Below are positions 52,512 through 60,662 of a DNA stretch of 64,000 nt, piece after piece. Under the pieces are notes generated by a model. It was not told the origin of the DNA. It was given only the letters and a program-made list of their open reading frames with translations, and searched no databases. A program made the translations under genes and the position numbers. Position 1 is the stretch's first letter, and each line of letters starts with the position of its first letter. The DNA is from Thalassobius sp050633445 (GTDB lineage Bacteria > Pseudomonadota > Alphaproteobacteria > Rhodobacterales > Rhodobacteraceae), in assembly GCA_050633445.1 (NCBI GenBank), contig JBOEGN010000011.1, positions 16,216 to 80,215 on the forward strand. Reading direction: 5' to 3'.

Positions 52512-54053
52512 ATGACGGACTGCAAAAACGCAGCGAACCATTTCGTGGACCGCCACGTCGCCGAAGGGCGTGCTGATAAGGTCGCTTTTCGCGAGGCGGA
52601 CGGCGCGAAACGAGATCTGACCTATGGGCAGCTTGCCGAGCAAACCGGGCGCGCCGCCGCCGCCTTTGGGCAGGCGGGCATTAACCGCGAAGAGCGCGTG
52701 GCGCTGCTGGTGCTGGATCAGCTGGAAATGCCCGTATTGTTCTGGGGCGCGCTAAAAGCGGGCGTCGTTCCGATCCCGTTGAACACTCTGTTAACGGCCG
52801 AAGTCTATGATGTGATCCTGCGGGACAGCCGTGCCAGTGCGGTCGTCGTTTCGGCAGCGCTGTATGAAACTTTGGCCCCGGCGCTTGCTGGCAATCCGTT
52901 TTTAAGGGCTGTGATCGTCATCGGTGATGATGCGCCTGATGGGGCGATGACCTATGATCAATTCCTTGCTGGGGTCGAACCAATGGACACGGTCGAATCC
53001 TCTGAGGATGAGATCGCATTTTGGCTCTACTCCTCTGGGTCGACGGGCCAGCCGAAAGGTGTCAAACACGTCCATGGTAGCCTGTGCGCCACTGCCGACA
53101 CCTATGGTGAGCAGGTGTTGGGTATTCAGCCCGACGACGTTGTGTACTCGGTTGCCAAGTTGTTCTTTGCCTATGGTTTGGGGAATGCGATGACGTTCCC
53201 GATGTCCGCTGGGGCGACGACGGTGCTGTTTTCCGGGCGCCCGACGCCAGATGCGGCCGCCGATATTCTGGACACCCATAAACCGACGATTTTCTGTGGC
53301 GTTCCAACGCTTTATGCCGCGATGGTGCATTATTGGGAGGATGGAAAAACCCTGCCAGACACTCAGCTGCGCACCTGTATTTCCGCTGGCGAGGCACTGC
53401 CCGAAGAGGTTGGCAAAAAGTGGCGCGACCTGTGGGGTGTCGATATTTTGGACGGCGTCGGCTCGACCGAGATGCTGCACATTTTCCTGTCAAACCGTCC
53501 CGGCGATGTGGTCTATGGCTCGTCTGGCATCGCGGTGCCTGGCTATGATGTGCGGCTGGTCGACGAAAATGACGAAGAGGTCGCTGAGGGCGAGGTGGGC
53601 GAGCTGCTGGTCAGCGGCCCCTCCGCTGCCGAAGGCTATTGGAATCAGCGCAACAAAAGCCGTGGTACTTTCGAAGGGTTCTGGACCCGCACAGGTGATA
53701 AATACGAGCGTACCGCAGAGGGGCGCTATGTCTACTGCGGTCGGACCGACGACATGTTCAAGGTCTCGGGCATCTGGGTGTCCCCCTTTGAGATCGAGCA
53801 AGCGCTGGTCGCTTATCCTGCAGTGCTCGAGGCCGCCGTGGTCGCCAAGCACGACGAGGAAGGTCTGGAAAAACCCAAGGCTTTCATCGTGTTGAAAGAA
53901 GGTCATGGTGATTCCGAACTGGATGGCTTGAAAGAGTTCATCAAGGAAAAGATCGGCAAATGGAAATATCCGCGCTGGGTTGAGGTGGTGCAGGATCTGC
54001 CCAAAACCGCGACAGGCAAAATCCAACGCTTCAAACTGCGCGAGGACGTGTGA
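52512..54053 (+). CDS. badA: Benzoate-CoA ligase
   Basis: A 513-residue adenylate-forming ligase that makes benzoyl-CoA from benzoate, ATP and CoA, the first step of the box route. The phosphate loop is YSSGSTGQPKGVKH, the adenylate motif is DGVGSTEMLH, TRTGDKYERTAEGRY is A7-like, and the catalytic Lys is in PKTATGKIQRFK. The aromatic-acid pattern AKLFFAYGLGNAMTFPM marks benzoate ligases (BclA/BadA). GGGAGGA precedes the ATG at 52512. The alpha/beta hydrolase start overlaps by one base. Confidence 0.9.
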   Translation: MTDCKNAANHFVDRHVAEGRADKVAFREADGAKRDLTYGQLAEQTGRAAAAFGQAGINREERVALLVLDQLEMPVLFWGALKAGVVPIPLNTLLTAEVYDVILRDSRASAVVVSAALYETLAPALAGNPFLRAVIVIGDDAPDGAMTYDQFLAGVEPMDTVESSEDEIAFWLYSSGSTGQPKGVKHVHGSLCATADTYGEQVLGIQPDDVVYSVAKLFFAYGLGNAMTFPMSAGATTVLFSGRPTPDAAADILDTHKPTIFCGVPTLYAAMVHYWEDGKTLPDTQLRTCISAGEALPEEVGKKWRDLWGVDILDGVGSTEMLHIFLSNRPGDVVYGSSGIAVPGYDVRLVDENDEEVAEGEVGELLVSGPSAAEGYWNQRNKSRGTFEGFWTRTGDKYERTAEGRYVYCGRTDDMFKVSGIWVSPFEIEQALVAYPAVLEAAVVAKHDEEGLEKPKAFIVLKEGHGDSELDGLKEFIKEKIGKWKYPRWVEVVQDLPKTATGKIQRFKLREDV

Positions 54054-54868
54054 TGGATTGGGCTGCTGGCAAGGGTTTTATCACCGCGGGTGATACGCGT
54101 TTGGAATATGGCTGCTGGGGGCCGTCGCCTGATCAGGCCCCGACAATCGTTTTGCTGCACGAAGGCCTGGGCTGCGTCGCGCTGTGGCGTGATTTTCCCG
54201 AACGTTTGGCGGCGGCGACAGGCATGGGCGTTTTGGCCTATTCGCGTGCTGGATATGGCCAGTCGGATGGCAAATCGCTGCCCTGGTCGATCAATTATAT
54301 GACGGACGAGGCTGTGGAGGTGCTGCCTCTGGTGTTGGATGCAATCGGATTTCGTTCGGGCATCCTGATGGGGCATTCCGATGGGGCGACGATCGCCAGC
54401 ATCTATTGTGGCTCGGTCGAAGACGCTCGCGTGCGTGGCCTGATCGTCATGGCGCCACATTATTTCACCGAGCCGATGGGGCTGGCAGCGATTGCGCAGG
54501 CCAAAGTTGCCTATGAAGGCGGCGATCTGAAATCGCGCTTGGCCAAATATCATCGCGACGTTGAAAATGCCTTTCGCGGTTGGAATGACTCTTGGCTGCA
54601 CCCCGAATTTGAGGCGTGGAATGTCGGGGATGTCACGGATTATCTGCGCATTCCGGCGCTGGCGATTCAGGGGCGTCAGGATGAATACGGCACGCTGGCT
54701 CAGATCGACGAGATTGCGACGCGGTCATATGCGCCGGTCGAAGTGTCGGTTATTGATGATTGCGGGCATTCTCCGCATTTGGATCAGCCGGATCAGGTGC
54801 TGGCGGCTGTGTCGGATTTCACCGCGCATCTTTGGCGGATCGAGGCGGCCGAGCCCGAGGGGGTCTAA
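54053..54868 (+). CDS. Alpha/beta hydrolase of the box operon
   Basis: A 271-residue alpha/beta hydrolase. The nucleophile elbow is LMGHSDGATIA and the catalytic histidine is in DDCGHSPHLDQPDQV. The oxyanion-side motif is VLLHEGLGCVALW. It sits between badA and a DUF309 gene with one-base overlap to badA. Box clusters often carry a lactone or thioester hydrolase that may salvage misrouted intermediates; its substrate here is unknown. Confidence 0.82.
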   Translation: MDWAAGKGFITAGDTRLEYGCWGPSPDQAPTIVLLHEGLGCVALWRDFPERLAAATGMGVLAYSRAGYGQSDGKSLPWSINYMTDEAVEVLPLVLDAIGFRSGILMGHSDGATIASIYCGSVEDARVRGLIVMAPHYFTEPMGLAAIAQAKVAYEGGDLKSRLAKYHRDVENAFRGWNDSWLHPEFEAWNVGDVTDYLRIPALAIQGRQDEYGTLAQIDEIATRSYAPVEVSVIDDCGHSPHLDQPDQVLAAVSDFTAHLWRIEAAEPEGV

Positions 54869-55330
54869 ATGGCCGCTCTGGTTTATCCCGACTACGCCTA
54901 TGTTCCCGGCCGAACGCCGCGGCATCCCGAGGGGTTGTTTGATGCGCTGCGCGCCAGCGTGGATATGGATGCACAGCCTGATCAGTTAATGGAAACGCCC
55001 GCGTGGATCGCGGGCCTTTCCTATTTAGAGGAAGGCTTCTTTTGGGAGGCCCACGAGGTGCTAGAGCCGGTCTGGATGGCGCTGCCGCTGGGCTCGGATG
55101 CACGCGAGATGGCGCAGGCGCTGATCCAATTGGCCAACGCCTGCTTGAAGCGCGAGATGAACCGCCCACAGGCCGTGCTGCGCATTTGCGACATGGTGCG
55201 CGCTCATCTGGATCGAATCGAGGTCGCCGCAGTGATGGGGCAAAGGGTGGCAGAGCTGCGCGAGACGGTTCAGGCGCTGGAGAATCAGATTCGCCGAGAT
55301 CTGCCGGAATCAAGAAAAAGTGCAAAATAA
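54869..55330 (+). CDS. DUF309 family protein
   Basis: A 153-residue helical protein with the DUF309 signature YLEEGFFWEAHEVLEPVWMAL and then ALIQLANACLKREMNRPQAV. The His/Glu residues of the signature could bind metal. It abuts the hydrolase gene directly. The family has no firmly known function. Its last codons run into a BoxR-type site of the boxC promoter. Confidence 0.83.
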   Translation: MAALVYPDYAYVPGRTPRHPEGLFDALRASVDMDAQPDQLMETPAWIAGLSYLEEGFFWEAHEVLEPVWMALPLGSDAREMAQALIQLANACLKREMNRPQAVLRICDMVRAHLDRIEVAAVMGQRVAELRETVQALENQIRRDLPESRKSAK

Positions 55331-55334
55331 TGCA
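55321..55334. promoter_or_regulatory. BoxR-like operator 5 (boxC promoter), exact match
   Basis: TGCA-AAATAA-TGCA, an exact match, overlapping the stop codon of the DUF309 gene. Confidence 0.65.
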
Positions 55335-55363
55335 TAAATGCGATGCCGAAATGGGGGAGTTAG

Positions 55364-55377
55364 TGCGGAATAGTGCG
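55364..55377. promoter_or_regulatory. BoxR-like operator 6 (boxC promoter)
   Basis: TGCG-GAATAG-TGCG, the same spacing with both arms changed at one base. Confidence 0.4.
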
Positions 55378-55395
55378 ATTTCACCCTCAATTTTT

Positions 55396-55409
55396 GTCAC
55401 TATAGCGCA
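55396..55409. promoter_or_regulatory. BoxR-like operator 7 (boxC promoter)
   Basis: GTCA-CTATAG-CGCA keeps the CTATAG spacer and one arm closely. Confidence 0.4.
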
Positions 55410-55435
55410 TAATGCCCTTCCCAGAGGGTCAAAAC

Positions 55436-55449
55436 GGAACTATAGTGCA
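55436..55449. promoter_or_regulatory. BoxR-like operator 8 (boxC promoter)
   Basis: GGAA-CTATAG-TGCA keeps the spacer and the right arm exactly, 31 bases before boxC. Confidence 0.45.
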
Positions 55450-55479
55450 TTCTAACAGGAAGACTTAGGAGACGCGACG

Positions 55480-57135
55480 ATGACCAAAGTGATCGACTTT
55501 CAAACGGACCCGTCACAGTACCGCCACTGGAAGGTGGACTACGAAGGCGAGGTTGCAAACCTCTACATGGATGTGGACGAAAACGGAGGGCTGTTTGACG
55601 GCTATCAGCTCAAGCTGAACTCCTATGATCTGGGCGTGGATATCGAGCTGGCTGACGTGGTTCAGCGCATGCGGTTCGAACACCCCGAGGTCAAAGTTGT
55701 GGTGATGAAATCCGCCAAGGACAAAGTGTTCTGCGCTGGCGCGAACATCCGTATGCTGGGCGGCGCAGAACATGCCCACAAAGTGAATTTCTGTAAGTTC
55801 ACCAACGAGACCCGCAATACCTTCGAAGCCGCCGAGGCGGACTCGGGTCAGAAATACGTGGCAGCGGTCAAGGGCTCCTGCGCGGGTGGTGGGTACGAGC
55901 TGGCGCTGGCCTGCAATCACATCATGCTGACCGACGACAGCACGAGCGCTGTGTCGCTCCCCGAGGTCCCGCTGCTGGCGGTTCTGCCCGGCACCGGCGG
56001 TCTGACCCGCGTAACCGACAAACGTATGGTCCGCCGGGATCTGGCAGACGTGTTCTGCGCCATGGAAGAAGGCGTGCGTGGCAAACGTGCCAAAGACTGG
56101 CGCCTGGTGGACGAGGTCGTGCCGAATTCGAAGTTTGACGACGTTGTTGTCGAGCGCGCCAAAGAATTCGCAGCCGCAGCACCGTCGAAAGCCGATGCGG
56201 GCATCAGCCTGACCCCGATCCAGCGGACGATCACGGAAAACGCGATCCAATACTCGCTGGTCGAGGTCGAACTGGACCGCGCGGGCCGCAAAGTGACCAT
56301 CACCCTCAGCGGGCCGGACGGCGACGCGCCTGCCTCGATGGATGATGTGCTGGCTCAGGGTGATCAAACCTACATGCTGCGCCTGGCGCGTGAGCTGGAT
56401 GACGCGATCCTGCATCTGCGCAACAACGAAAAAGAGCTGGGCCTGTGGGTCATCCGCACGCAGGGCGACGCCGAAGGTGTTTTGGCCCATGAAAAGCTGC
56501 TGTTGGACAACAAGGACAACTGGCTGGCCAACGAAATCCTGCAATACTGGAAACGCGTGCTGAAACGGGTCGATGTGACCTCGCGTTCGCTGGTGGCACT
56601 GGTCGAGCATGGCTCGTGCTTCGTGGGTGTGCTGGCCGAACTGCTGTTCGCTGTCGACCGCACCTATATGATGGAAGACGAGTTTGAAGGCGACAACCGC
56701 CCGATGGCCAAGATCGTTCTGTCGGGCAGCAACTTTGGCGATTACCCGATGGGCAATGACCTCAGCCGCCTGGACACCCGTTTCCTGGGCACGCCTGACT
56801 CGGTGGACGCGCTGAAGGCCAAGATCGGCGAAGGCATCGAAGCCGAAGAAGCCGACGAACTGGGTCTGGTGACCTATATTCTGGACGATATCGACTGGGA
56901 AGATGAAATTCGCATCTTCATGGAAGAGCGCGCCAGCTTTAGCCCAGACGCAATGACAGGAATGGAGGCGAACCTGCGCTTTGCCGGTCCTGAAACCATG
57001 GAAACCCGTATTTTTGGACGCCTAACTGCTTGGCAGAACTGGATTTTCCAACGCCCGAACGCGGTGGGGGCAGATGGTGCCCTGCAACGCTACGGCACGG
57101 GCGTGCGCGGCGATTACAATATGCAACGTGTGTGA
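55480..57135 (+). CDS. boxC: 2,3-epoxybenzoyl-CoA dihydrolase BoxC
   Basis: A 551-residue crotonase-superfamily enzyme that opens the epoxide ring of 2,3-epoxybenzoyl-CoA and releases formate, giving 3,4-dehydroadipyl-CoA semialdehyde. The N-terminal half has the CoA/oxyanion stretch SAKDKVFCAGANIRML and the second site KGSCAGGGYELALACNH. The C-terminal half is specific to BoxC. Length matches the family (about 550). It is followed by boxB after 36 bases. Confidence 0.94.
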   Translation: MTKVIDFQTDPSQYRHWKVDYEGEVANLYMDVDENGGLFDGYQLKLNSYDLGVDIELADVVQRMRFEHPEVKVVVMKSAKDKVFCAGANIRMLGGAEHAHKVNFCKFTNETRNTFEAAEADSGQKYVAAVKGSCAGGGYELALACNHIMLTDDSTSAVSLPEVPLLAVLPGTGGLTRVTDKRMVRRDLADVFCAMEEGVRGKRAKDWRLVDEVVPNSKFDDVVVERAKEFAAAAPSKADAGISLTPIQRTITENAIQYSLVEVELDRAGRKVTITLSGPDGDAPASMDDVLAQGDQTYMLRLARELDDAILHLRNNEKELGLWVIRTQGDAEGVLAHEKLLLDNKDNWLANEILQYWKRVLKRVDVTSRSLVALVEHGSCFVGVLAELLFAVDRTYMMEDEFEGDNRPMAKIVLSGSNFGDYPMGNDLSRLDTRFLGTPDSVDALKAKIGEGIEAEEADELGLVTYILDDIDWEDEIRIFMEERASFSPDAMTGMEANLRFAGPETMETRIFGRLTAWQNWIFQRPNAVGADGALQRYGTGVRGDYNMQRV

Positions 57136-57171
57136 TGAGGGCGACTCGGTCGTTCCCAAAGGGAGAGAAAA

Positions 57172-58623
57172 ATGCTTGATCTGATTAATGTCAGCTATGA
57201 CACCCAAATTCCCAATAACGTGGGGCTGTCCTCGGACAAACGGGTGCTGAAGGCGCTGGAAAAATGGCACCCCGGTTATATCAACTGGTGGTCCGATCTG
57301 ATCCCCGCCGGTTTCCAGCAATCGCTAGTGTATCTGCGGACTGCTGTGTCGGTGGACCCCAAGGGCTGGGCGAAATTCGACTATGTGAAAATGCCTGAAT
57401 ACCGCTGGGGCATCCTGCTGGCCCCCGAGGTCGAGGATCGCCGCATCCCCTGTGGTGAACATGCCGGTCAGCCCGCATGGCAAGAGGTCCCCGGCGAATA
57501 CCGCAACATGCTCAAACGCCTGATCGTCATCCAGGGCGATACCGAGCCGGCGTCGGTTGAACAGCAGCGTTTCCTGGGTCTGACGGCTCCGTCGCTGTAT
57601 GACATGCGCAACCTGTTCCAGGTCAACGTCGAAGAAGGCCGCCACCTGTGGGCGATGGTCTATCTGCTGCAAAAATACTTTGGCAAAGACGGACGGGAAG
57701 AAGCAGATGACCTGCTGCGTCGTTCCTCGGGGTCCGAAGAAGCCCCGCGTATGCTGGGTGCCTTCAACGAGGAAACGCCGGATTGGCTGTCGTTCTTCAT
57801 GTTCACCTACTTCACCGACCGTGATGGCAAAATGCAGCTGGAATCGCTGGCTCAGTCGGGCTTTGACCCGCTGTCGCGCACCTGCCGTTTCATGCTGACC
57901 GAAGAAGCACACCACATGTTCGTGGGCGAAACCGGCGTGGGCCGCACCATCCAGCGCACCTGTGAAGTCATGAACGAGCATGGCATCACCGACCCCTATG
58001 ACACGGACAAAATTCGTGATCTGGGCGTCATCGACCTGCCGACCATCCAGAAAAAGCTGAACCTGCACTACACGCTCAGCTTGGACCTGTTCGGCCAAGA
58101 GGTCTCCACCAACGCGGCCAATGCCTTTAACGCAGGCATCAAAGGTCGCTACATGGAAAACCGCATCGACGACGACCACATGCTGCAAAACGATACCTAC
58201 ACCGTGTGGGATCTGGAGGACGGCAAGGTTGTACAGAAAGAGGTTCCTGCTCTGACCGCGATCAACATGCGTCTGCGCGACGATTACTCGCGTGATGCAG
58301 CCGGGGGCGTTGGCCGCTGGAACAAGATCATCGAGAAGATGGGCATCGAGTTCGAAATGAAGCTGCCGCATGAAAGCTTCCACCGTCAGATCGGTGTCTT
58401 CTCGGGTCATACCTTTGATCCCGAAGGAAACCTGTTGTCGGGCGCTGAATATGACGCCAAAGTCAACGAATGGCTGCCGACCCATGCGGACGGAGATTTC
58501 ATCCAGTCGCTGATGAAGCCCGTCACTGAACCCGGCAAATACGCCAGCTGGATCAGCCCGCCCAAAGTCGGGATCGACAACAAGCCAGGAGATTTCGAAT
58601 ACGTCAAACTCCACATGGCGTGA
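57172..58623 (+). CDS. boxB: Benzoyl-CoA 2,3-epoxidase subunit BoxB
   Basis: A 483-residue class I di-iron oxygenase that epoxidises benzoyl-CoA with O2. Ligand motifs are VNVEEGRHLW (Glu155 and His158) and MLTEEAHHMFVGE (Glu and His of the second pair); a Glu in QGDTEPASVE fits the remaining N-terminal ligand. Electrons come from BoxA. A 10-bp hairpin follows the stop. Confidence 0.95.
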   Translation: MLDLINVSYDTQIPNNVGLSSDKRVLKALEKWHPGYINWWSDLIPAGFQQSLVYLRTAVSVDPKGWAKFDYVKMPEYRWGILLAPEVEDRRIPCGEHAGQPAWQEVPGEYRNMLKRLIVIQGDTEPASVEQQRFLGLTAPSLYDMRNLFQVNVEEGRHLWAMVYLLQKYFGKDGREEADDLLRRSSGSEEAPRMLGAFNEETPDWLSFFMFTYFTDRDGKMQLESLAQSGFDPLSRTCRFMLTEEAHHMFVGETGVGRTIQRTCEVMNEHGITDPYDTDKIRDLGVIDLPTIQKKLNLHYTLSLDLFGQEVSTNAANAFNAGIKGRYMENRIDDDHMLQNDTYTVWDLEDGKVVQKEVPALTAINMRLRDDYSRDAAGGVGRWNKIIEKMGIEFEMKLPHESFHRQIGVFSGHTFDPEGNLLSGAEYDAKVNEWLPTHADGDFIQSLMKPVTEPGKYASWISPPKVGIDNKPGDFEYVKLHMA

Positions 58624-58634
58624 TCGAAAAAAGC

Positions 58635-58661
58635 GGCCGGGGCGATGCACCCGCCCCGGCC
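58635..58661 (+). other. Intercistronic hairpin after boxB
   Basis: GGCCGGGGCG-ATGCACC-CGCCCCGGCC is a perfect 10-bp stem without a T-run, 12 bases after boxB. It could protect the boxCB message from 3' decay and lower expression of the following genes. Confidence 0.65.
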
Positions 58662-58701
58662 TGCGACCAGCCCTTTTGGCCGGTCAGATAGGGAGGAAGA
58701 A

Positions 58702-58866
58702 ATGGAAGTCGAACGTCAGATTGCAAGTGCGCCCAAAACCGCAGCCGTCGGGGTCGCCGTGTCCGAAATGGGTGGGAACTGCATTGGATGCACCAACTGC
58801 CGGGGCCTGTGCCAGGCATTGATCGAAGTCATGAGTTTCCCCGAGGTCGTCCTGAACCGATCCTGA
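58702..58866 (+). CDS. 54-residue four-cysteine protein between boxB and boxA
   Basis: The frame starts MEVERQIASAPKTAAVGVAV. The motif NCIGCTNCRGLCQAL places cysteines 27, 30, 33 and 37 at CX2CX2CX3C, the spacing of a 4Fe-4S ferredoxin half-site, but without the proline that normally follows the last cysteine. GGGAGGA precedes the ATG at 58702, nine bases upstream. It is the only gene between the oxygenase and its reductase, so an electron-transfer or maturation role is attractive but unproven. A zinc site is the main alternative. Confidence 0.78.
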   Translation: MEVERQIASAPKTAAVGVAVSEMGGNCIGCTNCRGLCQALIEVMSFPEVVLNRS

Positions 58867-58917
58867 TTTCTCAGCGATCCTCCACCCATCCAACTGCGCG
58901 AACTTGGGACCAGAATA

Positions 58918-60105
58918 ATGAACAAGCCGATCAAACAACACCTGATCGACCCGGAAATCTGCATCCGCTGTTACACCTGCGAGATGTCCTGCCCGGTCGA
59001 AGCCATCGTTCATGATGACAACAACGTCGTCGTAGATGCGGACAAATGCGACTACTGCATGGCCTGTATCCCGGTCTGTCCGACCGGCTCTATCGACGAA
59101 TGGCGCGTCGTGACCGAACCCTATTCGGTCGACGAACAGTTCGCATGGATGGAACTGCCCGAGCAGCAGGAAATCACCCAAAACGAAGCCGCTGGCGGCA
59201 TGGAAGCGCTGGACGAAAGCATGGCCGCGCTGCTGGCAGAGGCGCATGCTGGCGCGGGCGGCAAGGCGACCGCGCCAAAATCTGCGGCCAAGCCGACCAT
59301 CAACATGTACAACCTTGCCAATCCGGCCACGGCGACCGTGCAAGGGAATTATCGCCTGACCGAGGACGGCTCGGACAGTGATATCCATCACATCATCCTA
59401 AGTTTCGAAGACACCTTCCCTGTGCTAGAGGGGCAAAGCATCGGCATCATGCCCCCCGGTCAGGACGCAGAGGGCAACCCGCACCTGCCCCGGCTGTATT
59501 CAGTCTCCAGCCCGCGCGACGGAGAGCGTCCGAATTTCGGCAATGTGTCCCTGACCGTTAAGCGCGAGGACAAGGGCCTGTGCTCGAACTATGTTTGTGA
59601 TCTGAAGGCAGGTGACAAGGTTAACGTGACAGGCCCGTTCGGCGCGACCTTCCTGATGCCTGATGATCCGCAGGCACGTCTGCTGATGATTTGTACCGGC
59701 ACCGGCTCGGCCCCAATGCGGGCGTTTACCATGCGGCGTCAGCGTACCGTCGGCAGCAAATCAGGCGGCATGACCATGTTCTTTGGCGCGCGTTCGCCGG
59801 ATTCTCTGCCCTATTTCGGTCCGCTGAAAAAGGTGCCGGACGCCTTGTTGAAAACGCATATGGTGTTCAGCCGGCTGCCCGATCAGCCCAAGGAATATGT
59901 GCAGGACCGACTGGCCGCCGAAGAGGATGCTGTCGCCGAGATGCTGGCCGATCCGAATACGCATATTTATATCTGCGGGCTGCGCGGGATGGAGGAAGGC
60001 GTGGAGAAAGCCTTTACCAATATCGCGGAAAGTATTGGAACTCAGTGGGTTGCCCTGCGCGATACGATGCGCGAAGAAGGCAGATATCACGTCGAGACTT
60101 ATTGA
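58918..60105 (+). CDS. boxA: Benzoyl-CoA 2,3-epoxidase reductase subunit BoxA
   Basis: A 395-residue reductase that passes electrons from NADPH to BoxB. The N-terminal 60 residues hold two 4Fe-4S sites (CIRCYTCEMSCPVEA and CDYCMACIPVCPTG). An Ala-rich linker follows to about residue 120. The C-terminal part is an FNR-like FAD/NADPH module (RLYSVSSPRDGE, CTGTGSAPMRAF, YICGLRGMEEGVEKAF). It is two bases from the thioesterase gene. Confidence 0.95.
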   Translation: MNKPIKQHLIDPEICIRCYTCEMSCPVEAIVHDDNNVVVDADKCDYCMACIPVCPTGSIDEWRVVTEPYSVDEQFAWMELPEQQEITQNEAAGGMEALDESMAALLAEAHAGAGGKATAPKSAAKPTINMYNLANPATATVQGNYRLTEDGSDSDIHHIILSFEDTFPVLEGQSIGIMPPGQDAEGNPHLPRLYSVSSPRDGERPNFGNVSLTVKREDKGLCSNYVCDLKAGDKVNVTGPFGATFLMPDDPQARLLMICTGTGSAPMRAFTMRRQRTVGSKSGGMTMFFGARSPDSLPYFGPLKKVPDALLKTHMVFSRLPDQPKEYVQDRLAAEEDAVAEMLADPNTHIYICGLRGMEEGVEKAFTNIAESIGTQWVALRDTMREEGRYHVETY

Positions 60106-60107
60106 AT

Positions 60108-60548
60108 ATGCCTGACCAAACTCCGCATTTCGTCCACGAGATCCGCGTTACTTGGGGCGATTGCGACCCCGCCAAGATCGCCTATACCGCGCGCCTGCCT
60201 TGGTTCGCGCTGGACGCGATCAATGCCTGGTGGGAGGCGCATCTGGGCGGCGATGGCTGGTTCCAGATGGAGCTGGACCGCGATGTCGGCACGCCCTTTG
60301 TCCACATGAGCCTGGATTTCTCGGCACCCGTCACACCGCGGCATCGGCTGATGTGCCAGGTGGATCCGGTAAAGCTGGGTGAAACCTCAATCGGGTTCCG
60401 CGTGATTGCGCGTCAGGACGGCGTGGTTTGCTTTACCGGCAAGTTTGTTTGTGTGTTCACGGTTGCCTCGGAATTCCGCAAACGCAAAGCCCCGGCCGAG
60501 ATTGTAGACATCGTTACCCCGCTCTTGGTTGACGCAGGGGCGGCCTAA
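60108..60548 (+). CDS. 4-hydroxybenzoyl-CoA thioesterase-family protein
   Basis: A 146-residue hotdog thioesterase. The catalytic-type motif WGDCDPAKIAYTARLPWF has Asp20 in the position of the active Asp of 4-hydroxybenzoyl-CoA thioesterase. A role in releasing benzoate or a dead-end CoA ester fits its place in the box operon. The start is the ATG at 60108, two bases after the boxA stop; the open frame upstream of it is boxA read out of phase. Confidence 0.87.
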   Translation: MPDQTPHFVHEIRVTWGDCDPAKIAYTARLPWFALDAINAWWEAHLGGDGWFQMELDRDVGTPFVHMSLDFSAPVTPRHRLMCQVDPVKLGETSIGFRVIARQDGVVCFTGKFVCVFTVASEFRKRKAPAEIVDIVTPLLVDAGAA

Positions 60549-60603
60549 ACCCTTGCGACTTGTCGAAATAATTTGCACAAGGTCCGGAAGGCACGCTATC
60601 GTG

Positions 60604-60617
60604 TGAATTATAGTGCA
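60604..60617. promoter_or_regulatory. BoxR-like operator 9 (boxR promoter)
   Basis: TGAA-TTATAG-TGCA matches the right arm and TATAG core, upstream of boxR, consistent with autoregulation. Confidence 0.5.
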
Positions 60618-60633
60618 TAGGGCTTACGCTTTT

Positions 60634-60647
60634 TGCGCTATTCCGCA
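60634..60647. promoter_or_regulatory. BoxR-like operator 10 (boxR promoter)
   Basis: TGCG-CTATTC-CGCA is a dyad with the same spacing, 16 bases before the boxR ATG. Confidence 0.45.
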
Positions 60648-60662
60648 TAAGGCAAGGGCAAT

